This document shows positions 43,024-51,839 of a stretch of DNA of 64,000 bases, piece by piece. Both the position numbers and the translations under genes were made by a program. The stretch's first letter is position 1. Each line of letters starts with the position of its first letter. This DNA is from JADZEM01 sp046328125 (GTDB lineage Bacteria; Chloroflexota; UBA6077; JACCZL01): positions 9,307 through 73,306 of the forward strand of contig JAXLXF010000037.1 of assembly GCA_046328125.1 (NCBI GenBank). Direction: 5' to 3'. Under the pieces are notes generated by a model. It worked only from the letters and a program-made list of their open reading frames with translations. It searched no databases and was not told the DNA's origin.

Positions 43024-44019
43024 CTACCCGGAGATGCGGCCCGTCGCGCGGAGCAGCGTCTCCTGCACCAGTAGCTCGTGCTCGGGCAAGCGATCCGGCG
43101 GCGCCTCGCCGCGCAGCACCGCCAGGAACGCCGCCAGCTCGCGCTCGTACATTTGCTGGCGGGTGACCGTCGGCAGCTTGACGATGGTCTCGCCGGCCGG
43201 ATACCCGCCCCACGGCTCGACCAGCGCCAGGCGCACGGTCTCGCCAGGGTCGAACGGCTCGGTGATGGCGCTGCCCCGGGTACCGTATACCTCGAAGCGG
43301 CGCGCGTTCGGGCGGGGCTCCATCGCCGCGATGTCGAGAAACGCCAGGGCGCGGTCGTATTCGAAGACGCCGAGCGAATTGTCGGAGAACCCGGGCACGT
43401 CCGGGGTCGCGTCGTTGCGGGCGTACAGGGTGGTCCGGTTTGGCCGCCCGAGGTGCCAGACGACCTGATCCAGCATGTGCGCGGCCAGGTCGTAGAAGAT
43501 GCCGCCCCGGTGCACGCCGATAACCTCGCGAGCCTCGACGCTGATCCAGGTGGACATGTGCGCTCGAATCGAGAACACGTCGCCCAGCACGCCAGATCGG
43601 GACAACTCTGCGACCAGCTGAAACCCGGGCTGGTAGCGGAACATGTACCCCATCTGGACGTAGAGGCCGCGCTCGCGGGCGCTCGTCATCAGCCGCTGGA
43701 AGCCGGGCCAGTCCTCGCCGGCCGGCTTGTCGAACCAGAGATGCTTGCCAGCGTCCAGGGCGGCGTGCGCCATCGCCAGGCTTTCGTCGTTGCGCCCTTC
43801 GATGGCGACTGCCGCCACCGTCTCGTCCGACAGCAGCTCGTCGGCCGAGACGCACCAGCGAGCGCCCCGGTACTCCTCGCGCTGCCGCTCGCGCGCCCGA
43901 GCGTCGGCGTCCGGCTCCCAGATTCCCACCGCCTCGACCGCATCGTTCGCGACCAGCGCCTGCCACTTGCCGCGCGCGTGCCCGTGCTTCGTCCCGATCT
44001 GCCCGACCCGAACCGTCAT
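43024..44019 (-). CDS. Gfo/Idh/MocA family oxidoreductase
   Basis: The start is ATG 44019, with GGAG upstream, giving 331 residues. The N-terminal Rossmann domain has GQIGTKHGHARGKW, where the usual GxGxxG is replaced, and the family Lys-Pro lies in HLWFDKPAGEDW. The C-terminal domain has GGIFYDLAAHMLDQVVWHLG. These enzymes act as NAD(P)-dependent sugar dehydrogenases or aldose-ketose oxidoreductases. It follows the UvrD-like gene on the same strand and is not part of a clear pathway operon. The altered nucleotide-binding loop makes the cofactor mode uncertain. The substrate is unknown. Confidence 0.85.
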   Translation of the reverse strand: MTVRVGQIGTKHGHARGKWQALVANDAVEAVGIWEPDADARARERQREEYRGARWCVSADELLSDETVAAVAIEGRNDESLAMAHAALDAGKHLWFDKPAGEDWPGFQRLMTSARERGLYVQMGYMFRYQPGFQLVAELSRSGVLGDVFSIRAHMSTWISVEAREVIGVHRGGIFYDLAAHMLDQVVWHLGRPNRTTLYARNDATPDVPGFSDNSLGVFEYDRALAFLDIAAMEPRPNARRFEVYGTRGSAITEPFDPGETVRLALVEPWGGYPAGETIVKLPTVTRQQMYERELAAFLAVLRGEAPPDRLPEHELLVQETLLRATGRISG

Positions 44020-44100
44020 CTGCCGCTCCATCTCGCATCCAGCGCTCACACGGTACCAGGACCGGTCGTCTCGGCGTGGGCGGCGCGGATGATTGCCCGG

Positions 44101-46623
44101 TCAGTCTGGGGCCGGGACCAGATGCCTCGCGAGCGGCTTGAGGAACGGGCTTCGACTCTTCGGACGGCCGCCGTCGCTGTACGCCGCGCGGCTGAGCACC
44201 AGCGTGCGTCGGGCGCGGGTCAGCGCCACGTAGAACAACCGCCGCTCCTCCTCGCCGCGCCGGTCCGCCATCGAGCGGCGGCGCGGCAGGTCGCCGTCCG
44301 AGCAGCCGGCCACGAACACCACGTCGAACTCCAGCCCCTTCGCCTGGTGGATCGTCAGCACGGGCACCCGCTGCTCGGCGCTGGCGAGCAGGTCCACCTG
44401 CGTCGAGAGGGCCGCGCGGTCGAGGGCAGCCTGGAGCGCGGCGGCCGGCGCGAGGCTCGGATCGTCCTCGTCCTCGAAGGTGGCCACAAGCTGTTCGAGC
44501 GCGTGCCTGCGGGCCGGCTCGTGCGCCACCCGCTCCCACTGGCCGGACTCCTCCAGCACGCGCGCCAGCAAGACTGGCGGTCGGGTGGTCGGGATGAGGG
44601 CGCGCCAGTCGTCGATCTGGCGTGCCACCGGCTCGAAGGCCGGGCCACACTCCGCGACCAGCTCCCGCCGCGTTCGTGTGCCGCGCCGCGCCCGCGCCAC
44701 GATCCAGGCCAGCAGGTCGGCAGTGGTGGCGACGTCGGCGGCGGCGCGGTGGTCGGGGCGATGGGGCAGCCGCAGCCCCTCGGCCAGTGCTTCGAGGGTG
44801 TACGGCTCCTGGTGGTGGAACCGTCGGATCAGGTCGAGGGTGTCGGCGGTGGCGGTCGGGGCGAACGTCAGGCTGTGGCGGGCGGCCTGGGCTGCCACCA
44901 CTCGCACGTCAAAGCGGCGGATGTTGTGGCCGACCAGCATCGCGCCCTCGGAGCCGCGAATCAGGCGCGCCAGCACCTCCTCGGGCGGACGGCCCTCTCG
45001 CGCCAGCAGTGCGTCCGAGAGGTGGTGCACGTCCTCAGACTCGCCCACCGGGATGGAGGGTCGGACGAGCGTGCTGTAGCCGCCGTCGCGGCGTCCTTCC
45101 TTAAGGCGCAGCACCGCCAGCTCCACGATCTCGTCGCGCTCCTCGTCCAGGCCGGTGGTCTCGAGATCGAAGACGACGATCCGACCGTGGTCGTACGCCT
45201 CGAGCAGCGCGGCGTGGGGGTCGCCGGCCTCGAACGTCTCCAGCCGGAAGAAATCCACCAGCCGCAAGCCGACCGACCCGCCTTCGCGGGCGATCCGTCG
45301 CAGCACCGTCGGATCGACGCCTCGGGTAGAGCGCTCCCAGACCCGGAGCGCGTCGCCGGCAGCGGTTGGGTTGAGCAGCAGTCGCAGGTAGCTGAGTGCG
45401 TCCACGATCTCCGGGCGGCGGTAGAATGCGACCCGCGCGGCGGTGATGTGCGGCACGTCGTGGCGGGTCAGCGCGTTGGCGATCTCCTCGCAGTACCAGT
45501 TGGCGGGCGCCAGGACGCCGATGCTCGGGAGGGGCACGCCGTCCCGCTGGCTGAGGGTGGCGACGCGCTCGGCGATCCAGTCGGCCTCGCCAGAGACGCT
45601 CTCCGCGACCAGCTCCTGGATCGGCTCGCCATCATCGCAGGAGGCCGCTGCCGTCAGGCGGGTCTTGCGGTCGTCGAACGTGTCCGCGAACGTGTCGGCG
45701 GCCTGGATCAGCACGCGAGTGGCGCGGTGATTGTCGGTGAGGCGGACGCGCAGCAGGCCGGGGAAGTCGGACGCGAAGCGGGACATCACCCGGCTCGGCG
45801 TCGCTCCCCGCCACTCGTAGATCGTCTGGTCGAGGTCGCCGAACATCGCCAGGTTGCCGCTCTGCCGGGCCAGCATCGCGACGACCTCGTACTCGGAGAG
45901 ATGGGTGTCCTGGATCTCGTCCACCTGGACGAAGTCGTAGCGGCTGCTCCAGTGCTCGCGGACGTCGTCGCGGGCGGCGAGGATGGCGCGGGTGTAGAGG
46001 ACGAGATCGGCGAAGTCGAGGCGCTGCCACTGGTCGAGGCCGCGCTCGTACTTCTGGGCGGCTTCGCGATGGCGCGGCTCCTCGAAGCCGGCCCGCGCCC
46101 AGGTCATCCCAAGCGGCCACCGGAGATCGCGCGCCGGCCAGCGAGCCTTGGTGTCCTGGAGGCGCTGGTAGATCTGTGCCGCTTCCTTGTCCTCGCCCTC
46201 GGGGGCGTTGAGGATACGGCGCAGCATGTCGATGCTGGTGGCGTCGTCGCAGACCGCGAAATCGACCATCAAGCCGACACGACGGGCCTCACGACGCAGG
46301 ATGTCGGCGCAGAGCTGGTGGAAGGTGCGCGGCATCAGGCGCGCCGCGAGGCCGGGGAAGCGAGCCAGGACGCGGGCACGCAGCTCGCGGGCGGCGCGGT
46401 TGGTGAAAGTGACGCAGAGGATGCGCTCTGGCGGCGTGCCGGCCTCCAACGCTCTAGCTACGCGCTCGGTCAGGACGGTCGTCTTGCCGGTGCCAGCCGG
46501 GGCCAGCGCCAGCACCGCGCCGTCCAGCCGCTCGACGATCTGGCGTTGCTCGTCGCTGAGGACGACAGGCTCGCGCAGGAGTAGCGTCCCGATGGCTGGC
46601 AGAGGCGCGACGGTGTCTACCAC
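44101..46623 (-). CDS. UvrD-like superfamily 1 helicase with an internal DEDDh exonuclease
   Basis: The 840-residue enzyme has SF1 helicase motifs in order: I (APAGTGKTT), Ia (VTFTNRAARELRARV), II (VQVDEIQDT), III (GDLDQTIYEWRGA), IV (LTDNHRATRVL), then, after an exonuclease domain, V (TIHQAKGLEFDVVF) and VI (RLFYVALTRARRTLV). The inserted domain (about 480-650) is DnaQ-like: VVFDLETTGL (Asp, Glu), GHNIRRFDVR (Asp) and HRAAADVATTADLL (His, Asp). Thus one chain should unwind and degrade DNA 3' to 5'. The start is GTG 46623, which lies 6 nt after a TATCCT -10 box and suggests a leaderless message; a TTG at 46686 would add 21 residues. No partner genes are adjacent. The role is probably DNA repair. 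Confidence 0.92.
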   Translation of the reverse strand: MVDTVAPLPAIGTLLLREPVVLSDEQRQIVERLDGAVLALAPAGTGKTTVLTERVARALEAGTPPERILCVTFTNRAARELRARVLARFPGLAARLMPRTFHQLCADILRREARRVGLMVDFAVCDDATSIDMLRRILNAPEGEDKEAAQIYQRLQDTKARWPARDLRWPLGMTWARAGFEEPRHREAAQKYERGLDQWQRLDFADLVLYTRAILAARDDVREHWSSRYDFVQVDEIQDTHLSEYEVVAMLARQSGNLAMFGDLDQTIYEWRGATPSRVMSRFASDFPGLLRVRLTDNHRATRVLIQAADTFADTFDDRKTRLTAAASCDDGEPIQELVAESVSGEADWIAERVATLSQRDGVPLPSIGVLAPANWYCEEIANALTRHDVPHITAARVAFYRRPEIVDALSYLRLLLNPTAAGDALRVWERSTRGVDPTVLRRIAREGGSVGLRLVDFFRLETFEAGDPHAALLEAYDHGRIVVFDLETTGLDEERDEIVELAVLRLKEGRRDGGYSTLVRPSIPVGESEDVHHLSDALLAREGRPPEEVLARLIRGSEGAMLVGHNIRRFDVRVVAAQAARHSLTFAPTATADTLDLIRRFHHQEPYTLEALAEGLRLPHRPDHRAAADVATTADLLAWIVARARRGTRTRRELVAECGPAFEPVARQIDDWRALIPTTRPPVLLARVLEESGQWERVAHEPARRHALEQLVATFEDEDDPSLAPAAALQAALDRAALSTQVDLLASAEQRVPVLTIHQAKGLEFDVVFVAGCSDGDLPRRRSMADRRGEEERRLFYVALTRARRTLVLSRAAYSDGGRPKSRSPFLKPLARHLVPAPD

Positions 46624-46629
46624 AGGCTC

Positions 46630-46635
46630 AGGATA
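46630..46635 (-). promoter_or_regulatory. -10 box of a leaderless promoter (TATCCT)
   Basis: On the minus strand TATCCT ends 6 nt before the GTG at 46623 that I choose as the helicase start. That spacing places the transcription start at or next to the start codon. Confidence 0.4.
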
Positions 46636-46757
46636 GGCCGGAGGGGCGGGTCTGTACAGCGGCGCGGCGTCACGAACGCCCGTCAATCAGCGGCTCGCGC
46701 CGGGTAGAATCCGCCCGTTGGGGCCAGGACACTCGGCTCACGATAGAGAGGGAGCAG

Positions 46758-47975
46758 ATGGCTGACACGGTCGATGGGAGGCCGGCGACCGGGCCGCTGG
46801 CCGGCGTGCGCGTCCTGGAGCTGGGCTCGCTGATCGCCGGCCCGTTCTGCGGCCGGATCCTGGCCGACTTCGGCGCCGAGGTCTTGAAGGTCGAGCCGCC
46901 GGGCGTCGGCGATCCGCTCCGGACCTGGAGCGTGGTCACCGAGCACGGCTCGCTGTGGGCGCTGACCCAGTCCCGCAACAAGCAGAGCATCACGGTGGAC
47001 TTGCGCCAGCAAGCGGGCCGCGAGATCGTGAAGCGGCTTGCCCTCGAAAGCCAGGTCGTGATCGAGAACTTCCGCCCCGGCCGGATGGAGGAGTGGGGAC
47101 TTGGCTTCGAGGCGCTGGCGGAGGAGAACCCGGCCCTGGTGATGGTGCGGATCTCCGGCTTCGGGCAGACCGGCCCCTATAGCCACCGGCCGGGCTTCGG
47201 GAACGTGGCCGAGTCGATGGGGGGCATCCGCTACATCACCGGTTGGCCGGACCGACCGCCGATGCGGGTCGGCCTGAGCATCGGCGACAGCATCGCGGCG
47301 TTGTACGCCACGATTGGCACGATGATGGCCTTGCGGGTCGCGGAGCGGACCGGCCAGGGCCAGGTCGTGGACGTGGCGCTGTCTGAGTCGGTCTTTTCGA
47401 TGCTGGAGGCGATCGTCCCGGAGTTCGGCTACGACGGCCGGGTGCGCGAGCGGACCGGCAACATGCTGGGCGGCGCTGCCCCGACGAACATGTACCCGAC
47501 CGCCGACGACCGCTGGCTGGCGATTGGCGCGAACGGCGACGGCATCTTCAAGCGGTTCACGGCGGCGATCGGGCAGCCGGAGTTGGCGGACGATCCGCGC
47601 TTCTCCTCGAATCAGGCTCGCCGCGCCAACGTCGAGGCGCTGGACGCGCTGATCGCGGAGTGGACGAGGGGCAGGACGCTTGACGACGCGATGGTGGTGC
47701 TGGACGGCGCCGACGTGCCGGCCGGGCCGGTCTACTCGGTGAAGGACATCGCCGACGACCCGCAGTACCAGTCTCGCGAGATGCTGGTGGACCTGCCGGA
47801 TGCTCGCCTGGGTCACCTGCTGATGCCGGGCGTCGTCCCGAAGCTGAGCGCCACGCCCGGCGAGGTGCGGTCGGCCGGGCCGGACCTGGGAGAGCACACG
47901 CTGGGGGTGCTTGGCGCGCTGCTGGGGCTGGACGCGGCGGCGCTGGCCTCACTGCGCGAGCGCAAGGTGATCTGA
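46758..47975 (+). CDS. CaiB/BaiF family CoA-transferase (class III)
   Basis: The 405-residue protein belongs to the class III CoA-transferases, which move CoA between carboxylic acids. It opens with GVRVLELGSLIAGPFCGRIL, then ADFGAEVLKVEPPGVGDPLR and NKQSITVDLRQQAGREIVKR, and shows GFGQTGPYSHRPGFGNVAES in mid-protein, where the region with the catalytic Asp is expected. The start is ATG 46758, with GAGAGGGAG upstream. It stands between a divergent helicase gene and an acetyltransferase gene; the next transporter is on the same strand but 670 nt away. Substrates might be formate/oxalate, carnitine or bile-acid-like; none can be assigned. Confidence 0.92.
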   Translation: MADTVDGRPATGPLAGVRVLELGSLIAGPFCGRILADFGAEVLKVEPPGVGDPLRTWSVVTEHGSLWALTQSRNKQSITVDLRQQAGREIVKRLALESQVVIENFRPGRMEEWGLGFEALAEENPALVMVRISGFGQTGPYSHRPGFGNVAESMGGIRYITGWPDRPPMRVGLSIGDSIAALYATIGTMMALRVAERTGQGQVVDVALSESVFSMLEAIVPEFGYDGRVRERTGNMLGGAAPTNMYPTADDRWLAIGANGDGIFKRFTAAIGQPELADDPRFSSNQARRANVEALDALIAEWTRGRTLDDAMVVLDGADVPAGPVYSVKDIADDPQYQSREMLVDLPDARLGHLLMPGVVPKLSATPGEVRSAGPDLGEHTLGVLGALLGLDAAALASLRERKVI

Positions 47976-48048
47976 GCGCGGACGCCATCGACGGCATCGA
48001 CTCGAGGGATAGGCTCCGGGTACCCTGGACGTACACCGAGGAGGGCAC

Positions 48049-48561
48049 ATGTCGGCGCCAGAACTGCTCGTTCGTCCGGCCGTCGTCGACGACGTCCCGG
48101 CCATGATGGCGATCTACAACCAGTACGCCGTCACCTCGCACGCCACCTTCGACGTCGAGCCAGTCTCGCTGGAGAATCGTCTCGCCTGGTTCACGGGATT
48201 CGGGGAGCGCGGCCCGTTCCGACTGGTCGTGGCGGAGCGTGACGGGCAGGTCGTCGGGTACGCCGGCAGTGGCAAATTCCGCGAGAAGCCGGCCTACAAG
48301 ACGTCGGTCGAGATGACGGTCTACGTCCACCACGAAGCGCGCGGCGGCGGCATCGGCGGGCGGATGTACGAGCGACTGTTCGAGCTGCTGGCCGACGAGC
48401 CGATCCACCGCGCCTATGCTGGCATCACCCTGCCGAACGACGCCTCGGTCGGGCTGCACCGCCGCTTCGGGTTCAAGGACGTCGGGGTGTACGACGAGGT
48501 CGGCTACAAGCTCGGGCAGTACTGGAGCGTGCTCTGGCTCGAAAAGGTGATGCGGGGCTGA
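48049..48561 (+). CDS. GNAT family N-acetyltransferase (phosphinothricin acetyltransferase-like)
   Basis: The 170-residue protein starts at ATG 48049 after GGAGGG. It has the GNAT fold with FRLVVAERDGQVVGYAGSGK, VEMTVYVHHEARGGGIGGRM (motif A acetyl-CoA loop) and AGITLPNDASVGLHRRFGF. The VEMTVYVH and NDASVGLH segments match the Pat/Bar/YncA subgroup, whose members acetylate the amino group of phosphinothricin, methionine sulfoximine or similar compounds. Whether it confers any resistance cannot be told. It lies between the CoA-transferase and a permease pair. Confidence 0.88.
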   Translation: MSAPELLVRPAVVDDVPAMMAIYNQYAVTSHATFDVEPVSLENRLAWFTGFGERGPFRLVVAERDGQVVGYAGSGKFREKPAYKTSVEMTVYVHHEARGGGIGGRMYERLFELLADEPIHRAYAGITLPNDASVGLHRRFGFKDVGVYDEVGYKLGQYWSVLWLEKVMRG

Positions 48562-48630
48562 CCCGCGCCAGCATCCTCGACTGTCTCCACTCCTGCGACG
48601 GGGTTGGGGGAGTGGGGCGACACCGCCGTC

Positions 48631-48636
48631 TACAAT
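48631..48636 (+). promoter_or_regulatory. -10 box of a near-leaderless promoter (TACAAT)
   Basis: TACAAT ends 8 nt before the permease start ATG 48645, leaving no room for a ribosome-binding site. The spacing matches leaderless transcription. Confidence 0.45.
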
Positions 48637-48644
48637 ACGTGCTC

Positions 48645-49574
48645 ATGGCCGGCTATCTCCTCAATCGCCTCTGGCAATCCGCCCTGGTGCTCCTGGCGGT
48701 CAGCGTCCTGAGCTTCGTGCTGATCTTTATCTCCGGCGACCCGGTCGCCGCGCTGATCCCGCTCAACGCGCGCCAGGAGGACGTGGACAACATCCGCCGG
48801 GCGTACAACCTGGATCAGCCGGTGGCGGTCCAGTATCTGCTCTTCCTCCAGCGGGCAGCGGCCGGCGACATGGGGGAGTCGTTCAAGTTCAAGAGCGACG
48901 CGCTCGCGCTGGTGCTGGGACGGCTCCCGAACACGATGCTGCTGGCCTGCTCCAGCATGGCGCTCTCGATGCTGGTGAGCCTGCCGCTCGGCATCCTGGC
49001 GGCCAGCTACAAGGGGCGCCTGCCTGACGTGCTCGGCTCCGGTCTGGCGCTGCTCGGCATCTCGATGCCGTCGTTCTGGCTCGGGGTGATCCTGATCCTG
49101 GTGTTCGCGGGCGGGCTGCGCTGGCTGCCGGCCTCCGGCTCGGGCACCTGGCGCCACCTCGTGTTGCCGACGATCACCGTCAGCGCCTTCGCGACGGGCC
49201 TCTTGATTCGGCTGGTGCGGCGCTCGGTGGCCGACACGATGGGCCAGATGTACGTGACGACCGCCCGTAGCAAGGGTCTGAGCGAGCGGACCATCGCCTG
49301 GACCCACGTCCTCCGGAACAGTGCGATCCCAGTCGTGACGGTGATGGGGCTCCAGTTCGGGGCGCTGCTGGGCGGCTCGGTGGTGGTCGAGACCGTCTTC
49401 GCGTGGCCCGGTGTCGGCTGGCTGATGATCCAATCCATCGAGGCGCGCGACCTGCCGGTCATTCGAGCGGCGGTGCTGATCCTGGCGCTGTTCATCGTCG
49501 CGGTCAACCTGGCGGTGGACGTGCTCTATACGCTGCTCGACCCGCGCATCAAACTGGGAGTGAAGCCGGGGTGA
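48645..49574 (+). CDS. Peptide/nickel-type ABC transporter permease (DppB/OppB type)
   Basis: The start is ATG 48645 (MAGYLLNRLW), 8 nt after a TACAAT box. The 309-residue protein has six helices, the N-terminal signature SGDPVAALIPLNARQED and an EAA-like loop TTARSKGLSERTIAWTHVLR. It overlaps the next gene (GTGA), coupling the two permeases. No binding-protein or ATPase gene is beside them, so these must be supplied from elsewhere, unless the operon works with the flavoprotein downstream in another way. It differs clearly in sequence from the pair at 34850-36705. Confidence 0.93.
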   Translation: MAGYLLNRLWQSALVLLAVSVLSFVLIFISGDPVAALIPLNARQEDVDNIRRAYNLDQPVAVQYLLFLQRAAAGDMGESFKFKSDALALVLGRLPNTMLLACSSMALSMLVSLPLGILAASYKGRLPDVLGSGLALLGISMPSFWLGVILILVFAGGLRWLPASGSGTWRHLVLPTITVSAFATGLLIRLVRRSVADTMGQMYVTTARSKGLSERTIAWTHVLRNSAIPVVTVMGLQFGALLGGSVVVETVFAWPGVGWLMIQSIEARDLPVIRAAVLILALFIVAVNLAVDVLYTLLDPRIKLGVKPG

Positions 49575-50521
49575 GCGTCGGTCAGGCGAGCTCCGGCGGC
49601 CTCCCAGCCAGCAGACCGCCGTCCACGAGCGCCACCACTCCGGAGCGCGGGCGAGTCGGGGTGTCGTCGTCCACGGACGCGGCCGGTCGCGCGCCGATGC
49701 GGTCGCGGCGGCGCCGTCCGCTCAACCGACAGGTGCTGGTGGGCGGCTCGCTGGTGCTGCTGACGGTCATCGTGGCGCTCGTCTCGCTACTGTGGACGCC
49801 CCGCCCGCCCCAGGCGCAAGACCTGGCGATGAGCCTGTTGCCGCCGTTCTGGATGGACGGCGCCCGCCCCGAGTTTCCGCTCGGCACCGACCTGAACGGC
49901 CGCGACCTGCTGAGCCGGATCATGGCTGGCGCGCAGGCCAGCCTGTTCGTCGGGGTGGCGTCGGTGCTGGTGGGGGGCGCCATCGGGCTGGTGCTCGGGC
50001 TGCTGGCCGGCTACTTCGGCGGCTGGGTCGAAGCAGTGGTGATGCGGCTGGTGGACGTCCAGCTCTCACTGCCGGGTGTGCTGCTCGCCATCGCGATCCT
50101 GGCCGCGACCGGCAAGGGGCTGCTGAACGTGGTGCTGGTGCTCGGGTTCGTGAGCTGGGTCCAGTACGCCCGGATCGTGCGCGGCTCGACGCTCGGGGTG
50201 CGCGCCCAGGAGTACGTGCTCGGCGCGCGGGCGCTGGGGGCCACGCACGCCCGCATCCTGAGCCGCCACATCCTGCCGAACATCCTCCCGCCGATCCTGG
50301 TCGTCGCCACGATCAACGTCTCCTCGAACATCCTGGCCGAAGCGGCTTTGAGCTACCTGGGCGTCGGCGTGCCGCTCTCGACGGTCACCTGGGGTGGCAT
50401 GTTGAACGAGGGCAAGCAGGTGTTCGAGCTGGCGTGGTGGAACGCGATCTGGCCCGGCCTCGCCATCCTGCTCGTGGTCTTTGGCATCAACCTGCTCGGG
50501 GACGGACTTTCGGACTCATGA
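49571..50521 (+). CDS. Peptide/nickel-type ABC transporter permease (DppC/OppC type)
   Basis: The start is GTG 49571 overlapping the previous stop codon. The first 45 or so residues are a Ser/Pro/Arg-rich N-terminal extension; a later ATG at 49696 (MRSRRRR) is an alternative start. The core has LGTDLNGRDLLSRIMAGAQ (DppC signature), an EAA-like loop (EYVLGARALGATHARILSRH) and about six helices. It ends ATGA on the start of the luciferase-like oxidoreductase gene, so the three genes form one coupled unit. Confidence 0.93.
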   Translation: MSVGQASSGGLPASRPPSTSATTPERGRVGVSSSTDAAGRAPMRSRRRRPLNRQVLVGGSLVLLTVIVALVSLLWTPRPPQAQDLAMSLLPPFWMDGARPEFPLGTDLNGRDLLSRIMAGAQASLFVGVASVLVGGAIGLVLGLLAGYFGGWVEAVVMRLVDVQLSLPGVLLAIAILAATGKGLLNVVLVLGFVSWVQYARIVRGSTLGVRAQEYVLGARALGATHARILSRHILPNILPPILVVATINVSSNILAEAALSYLGVGVPLSTVTWGGMLNEGKQVFELAWWNAIWPGLAILLVVFGINLLGDGLSDS

Positions 50522-51522
50522 CCTACTCGCAACTCGCAACTTCCGTCGCCTTCCAGACCAACAAGACGCCCGCCGAGTACGAGGCGCTGGCGATGCTCGT
50601 GGACGGCTACGGCTTCGACGTGGTGTCCGTCTACAACGACCTGCTGTTTCAGCCGGCGCTCGGGCCGCTGTTGATGATGGCCCGCTACCTGACCCACACC
50701 AGGCTCGGGCCGGCAGTGCTCAACCCGTACACCGTGCACCCGCTGGAGATCGCCGGGCAGGCCGCGCTGCTCGACCTGGCGAGCCAGGGCCACGCCTACC
50801 TGGGCCTGGGGCGAGGCGCCTGGCTCGACGCACTGGGGTTGGAGACGACGCGCCCACTCCAGACCCTCCGCGAGGCGGTCTTGCTGGTGCAGCACCTGCT
50901 GGCACGGCGCTCGGAGGCGTTCGAGGGCGACGTGTTCACGCTGGTGGCCGGCGTCACGCTTCAGTATCAGCCGCTGCGCAGCCGAGTCCCGGTCATGCTC
51001 GGCACCTGGGGGCCGCGCACCGCCGAGCTGGCCGGCGAGGTCGCAGACGAGATCAAGATCGGCGGCTCGGCGAATCCGTCGATGGCCGGATACCTCCGAC
51101 CGTTCGTCGAGGCTGGCATCGCGAAGGCCGGGCGTCGCTCGGGCTCGGTTGGGATCTGCCTGGGCGCCGTGACGGTGGTGGACGAGGACCGCGAGGCTGC
51201 GCGCGCCCTGGCCCGCCGCGAGGTGGCGCTGTACCTGCCGGTCGTCGCGCCGCTCGATCCGTCGATGACCGACCGCGAGTGGCTGGACCGAATCACGGCG
51301 GCTGCCGCCCGCCGCGATTACGACGCCGTCGCCCGCGACATCTCCGACGAGATCCTGGACCGGTTCGCCTTCGCCGGCCGTCCGGAGGACATCGTGCGGC
51401 AGGCAGAGGCGCTGGCGGCCGGCGGCGCCACCCGCGTCGAGTTTGGAACTCCACACGGCATCGACCCGACGCGTGGCGTCAAGCTGCTCGGCGAGCGCGT
51501 CCTGCCCGCGCTCCGGCCGTGA
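50518..51522 (+). CDS. LLM class flavin-dependent oxidoreductase
   Basis: The 334-residue protein is a luciferase-like monooxygenase/F420- or FMN-dependent oxidoreductase with TIM-barrel features: VYNDLLFQPALGPLLMMARY, LGLGRGAWLDALGLET, TLREAVLLVQHLLARR, VPVMLGTWGPRTAELAGEV and DEIKIGGSANP. The N-terminal region and the GLGRGAW motif are typical of methylenetetrahydromethanopterin reductase-like members. Its ATG overlaps the permease stop by 4 nt, so it is coupled to a peptide-type importer. That link suggests it oxidises the imported compound (inference). The flavin type cannot be assigned from sequence. Confidence 0.9.
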   Translation: MTYSQLATSVAFQTNKTPAEYEALAMLVDGYGFDVVSVYNDLLFQPALGPLLMMARYLTHTRLGPAVLNPYTVHPLEIAGQAALLDLASQGHAYLGLGRGAWLDALGLETTRPLQTLREAVLLVQHLLARRSEAFEGDVFTLVAGVTLQYQPLRSRVPVMLGTWGPRTAELAGEVADEIKIGGSANPSMAGYLRPFVEAGIAKAGRRSGSVGICLGAVTVVDEDREAARALARREVALYLPVVAPLDPSMTDREWLDRITAAAARRDYDAVARDISDEILDRFAFAGRPEDIVRQAEALAAGGATRVEFGTPHGIDPTRGVKLLGERVLPALRP

Positions 51523-51527
51523 GACGG

Positions 51528-51533
51528 TATACT
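51528..51533 (+). promoter_or_regulatory. -10 box of a leaderless promoter (TATACT)
   Basis: TATACT ends 6 nt before the ATG of the DUF2171-type gene at 51540. No ribosome-binding site fits in the gap, so the message is probably leaderless. Confidence 0.5.
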
Positions 51534-51539
51534 GGCAAC

Positions 51540-51794
51540 ATGAGCGTCGATCCGCGGTACATCCTGGTCGGCATGGGCGTCGTCGGGACGGACGGCGAAG
51601 TGGTCGGGACCGTCAAAGAGGTCCGTGGCGCGGATTTCCTGGTGGACCGTCCGTTCGCCCGGGACGTGTACGTGCCTATCGAGTTCGTGCAGGCGATCAT
51701 CGATGAGACAGCCGACGATCCCGTCGATCCGCACGTCGTGCTGACGATCCGCGCGGACAGCGTGGACGACGCCGGCTGGCCCCACCCGCACTGA
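51540..51794 (+). CDS. DUF2171-like (PRC-barrel type) small protein
   Basis: The 84-residue protein starts at ATG 51540. The pattern GMGVVGTDGEVVGTVKEVRG, then DVYVPIEFVQAI, is that of DUF2171/PRC-barrel-type small proteins: a short beta-barrel with an IP.E.V motif. The role of this family is unknown; PRC barrels act in RNA processing or protein contacts. A TATACT box lies 6 nt upstream of the start, favouring a leaderless transcript separate from the upstream operon, although only 17 nt separate them. Confidence 0.8.
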   Translation: MSVDPRYILVGMGVVGTDGEVVGTVKEVRGADFLVDRPFARDVYVPIEFVQAIIDETADDPVDPHVVLTIRADSVDDAGWPHPH

Positions 51795-51839
51795 TCGTGA
51801 CCTTCGTCGGTCCGTAAGAGCCCCCGTCAACGCGGGAAT

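Noticed and set aside
43078..46584. Plus-strand frame of 1168 codons opposite the oxidoreductase and the helicase
   Set aside because: It spans two real minus-strand genes with strong motifs; its composition is typical of a reverse frame.
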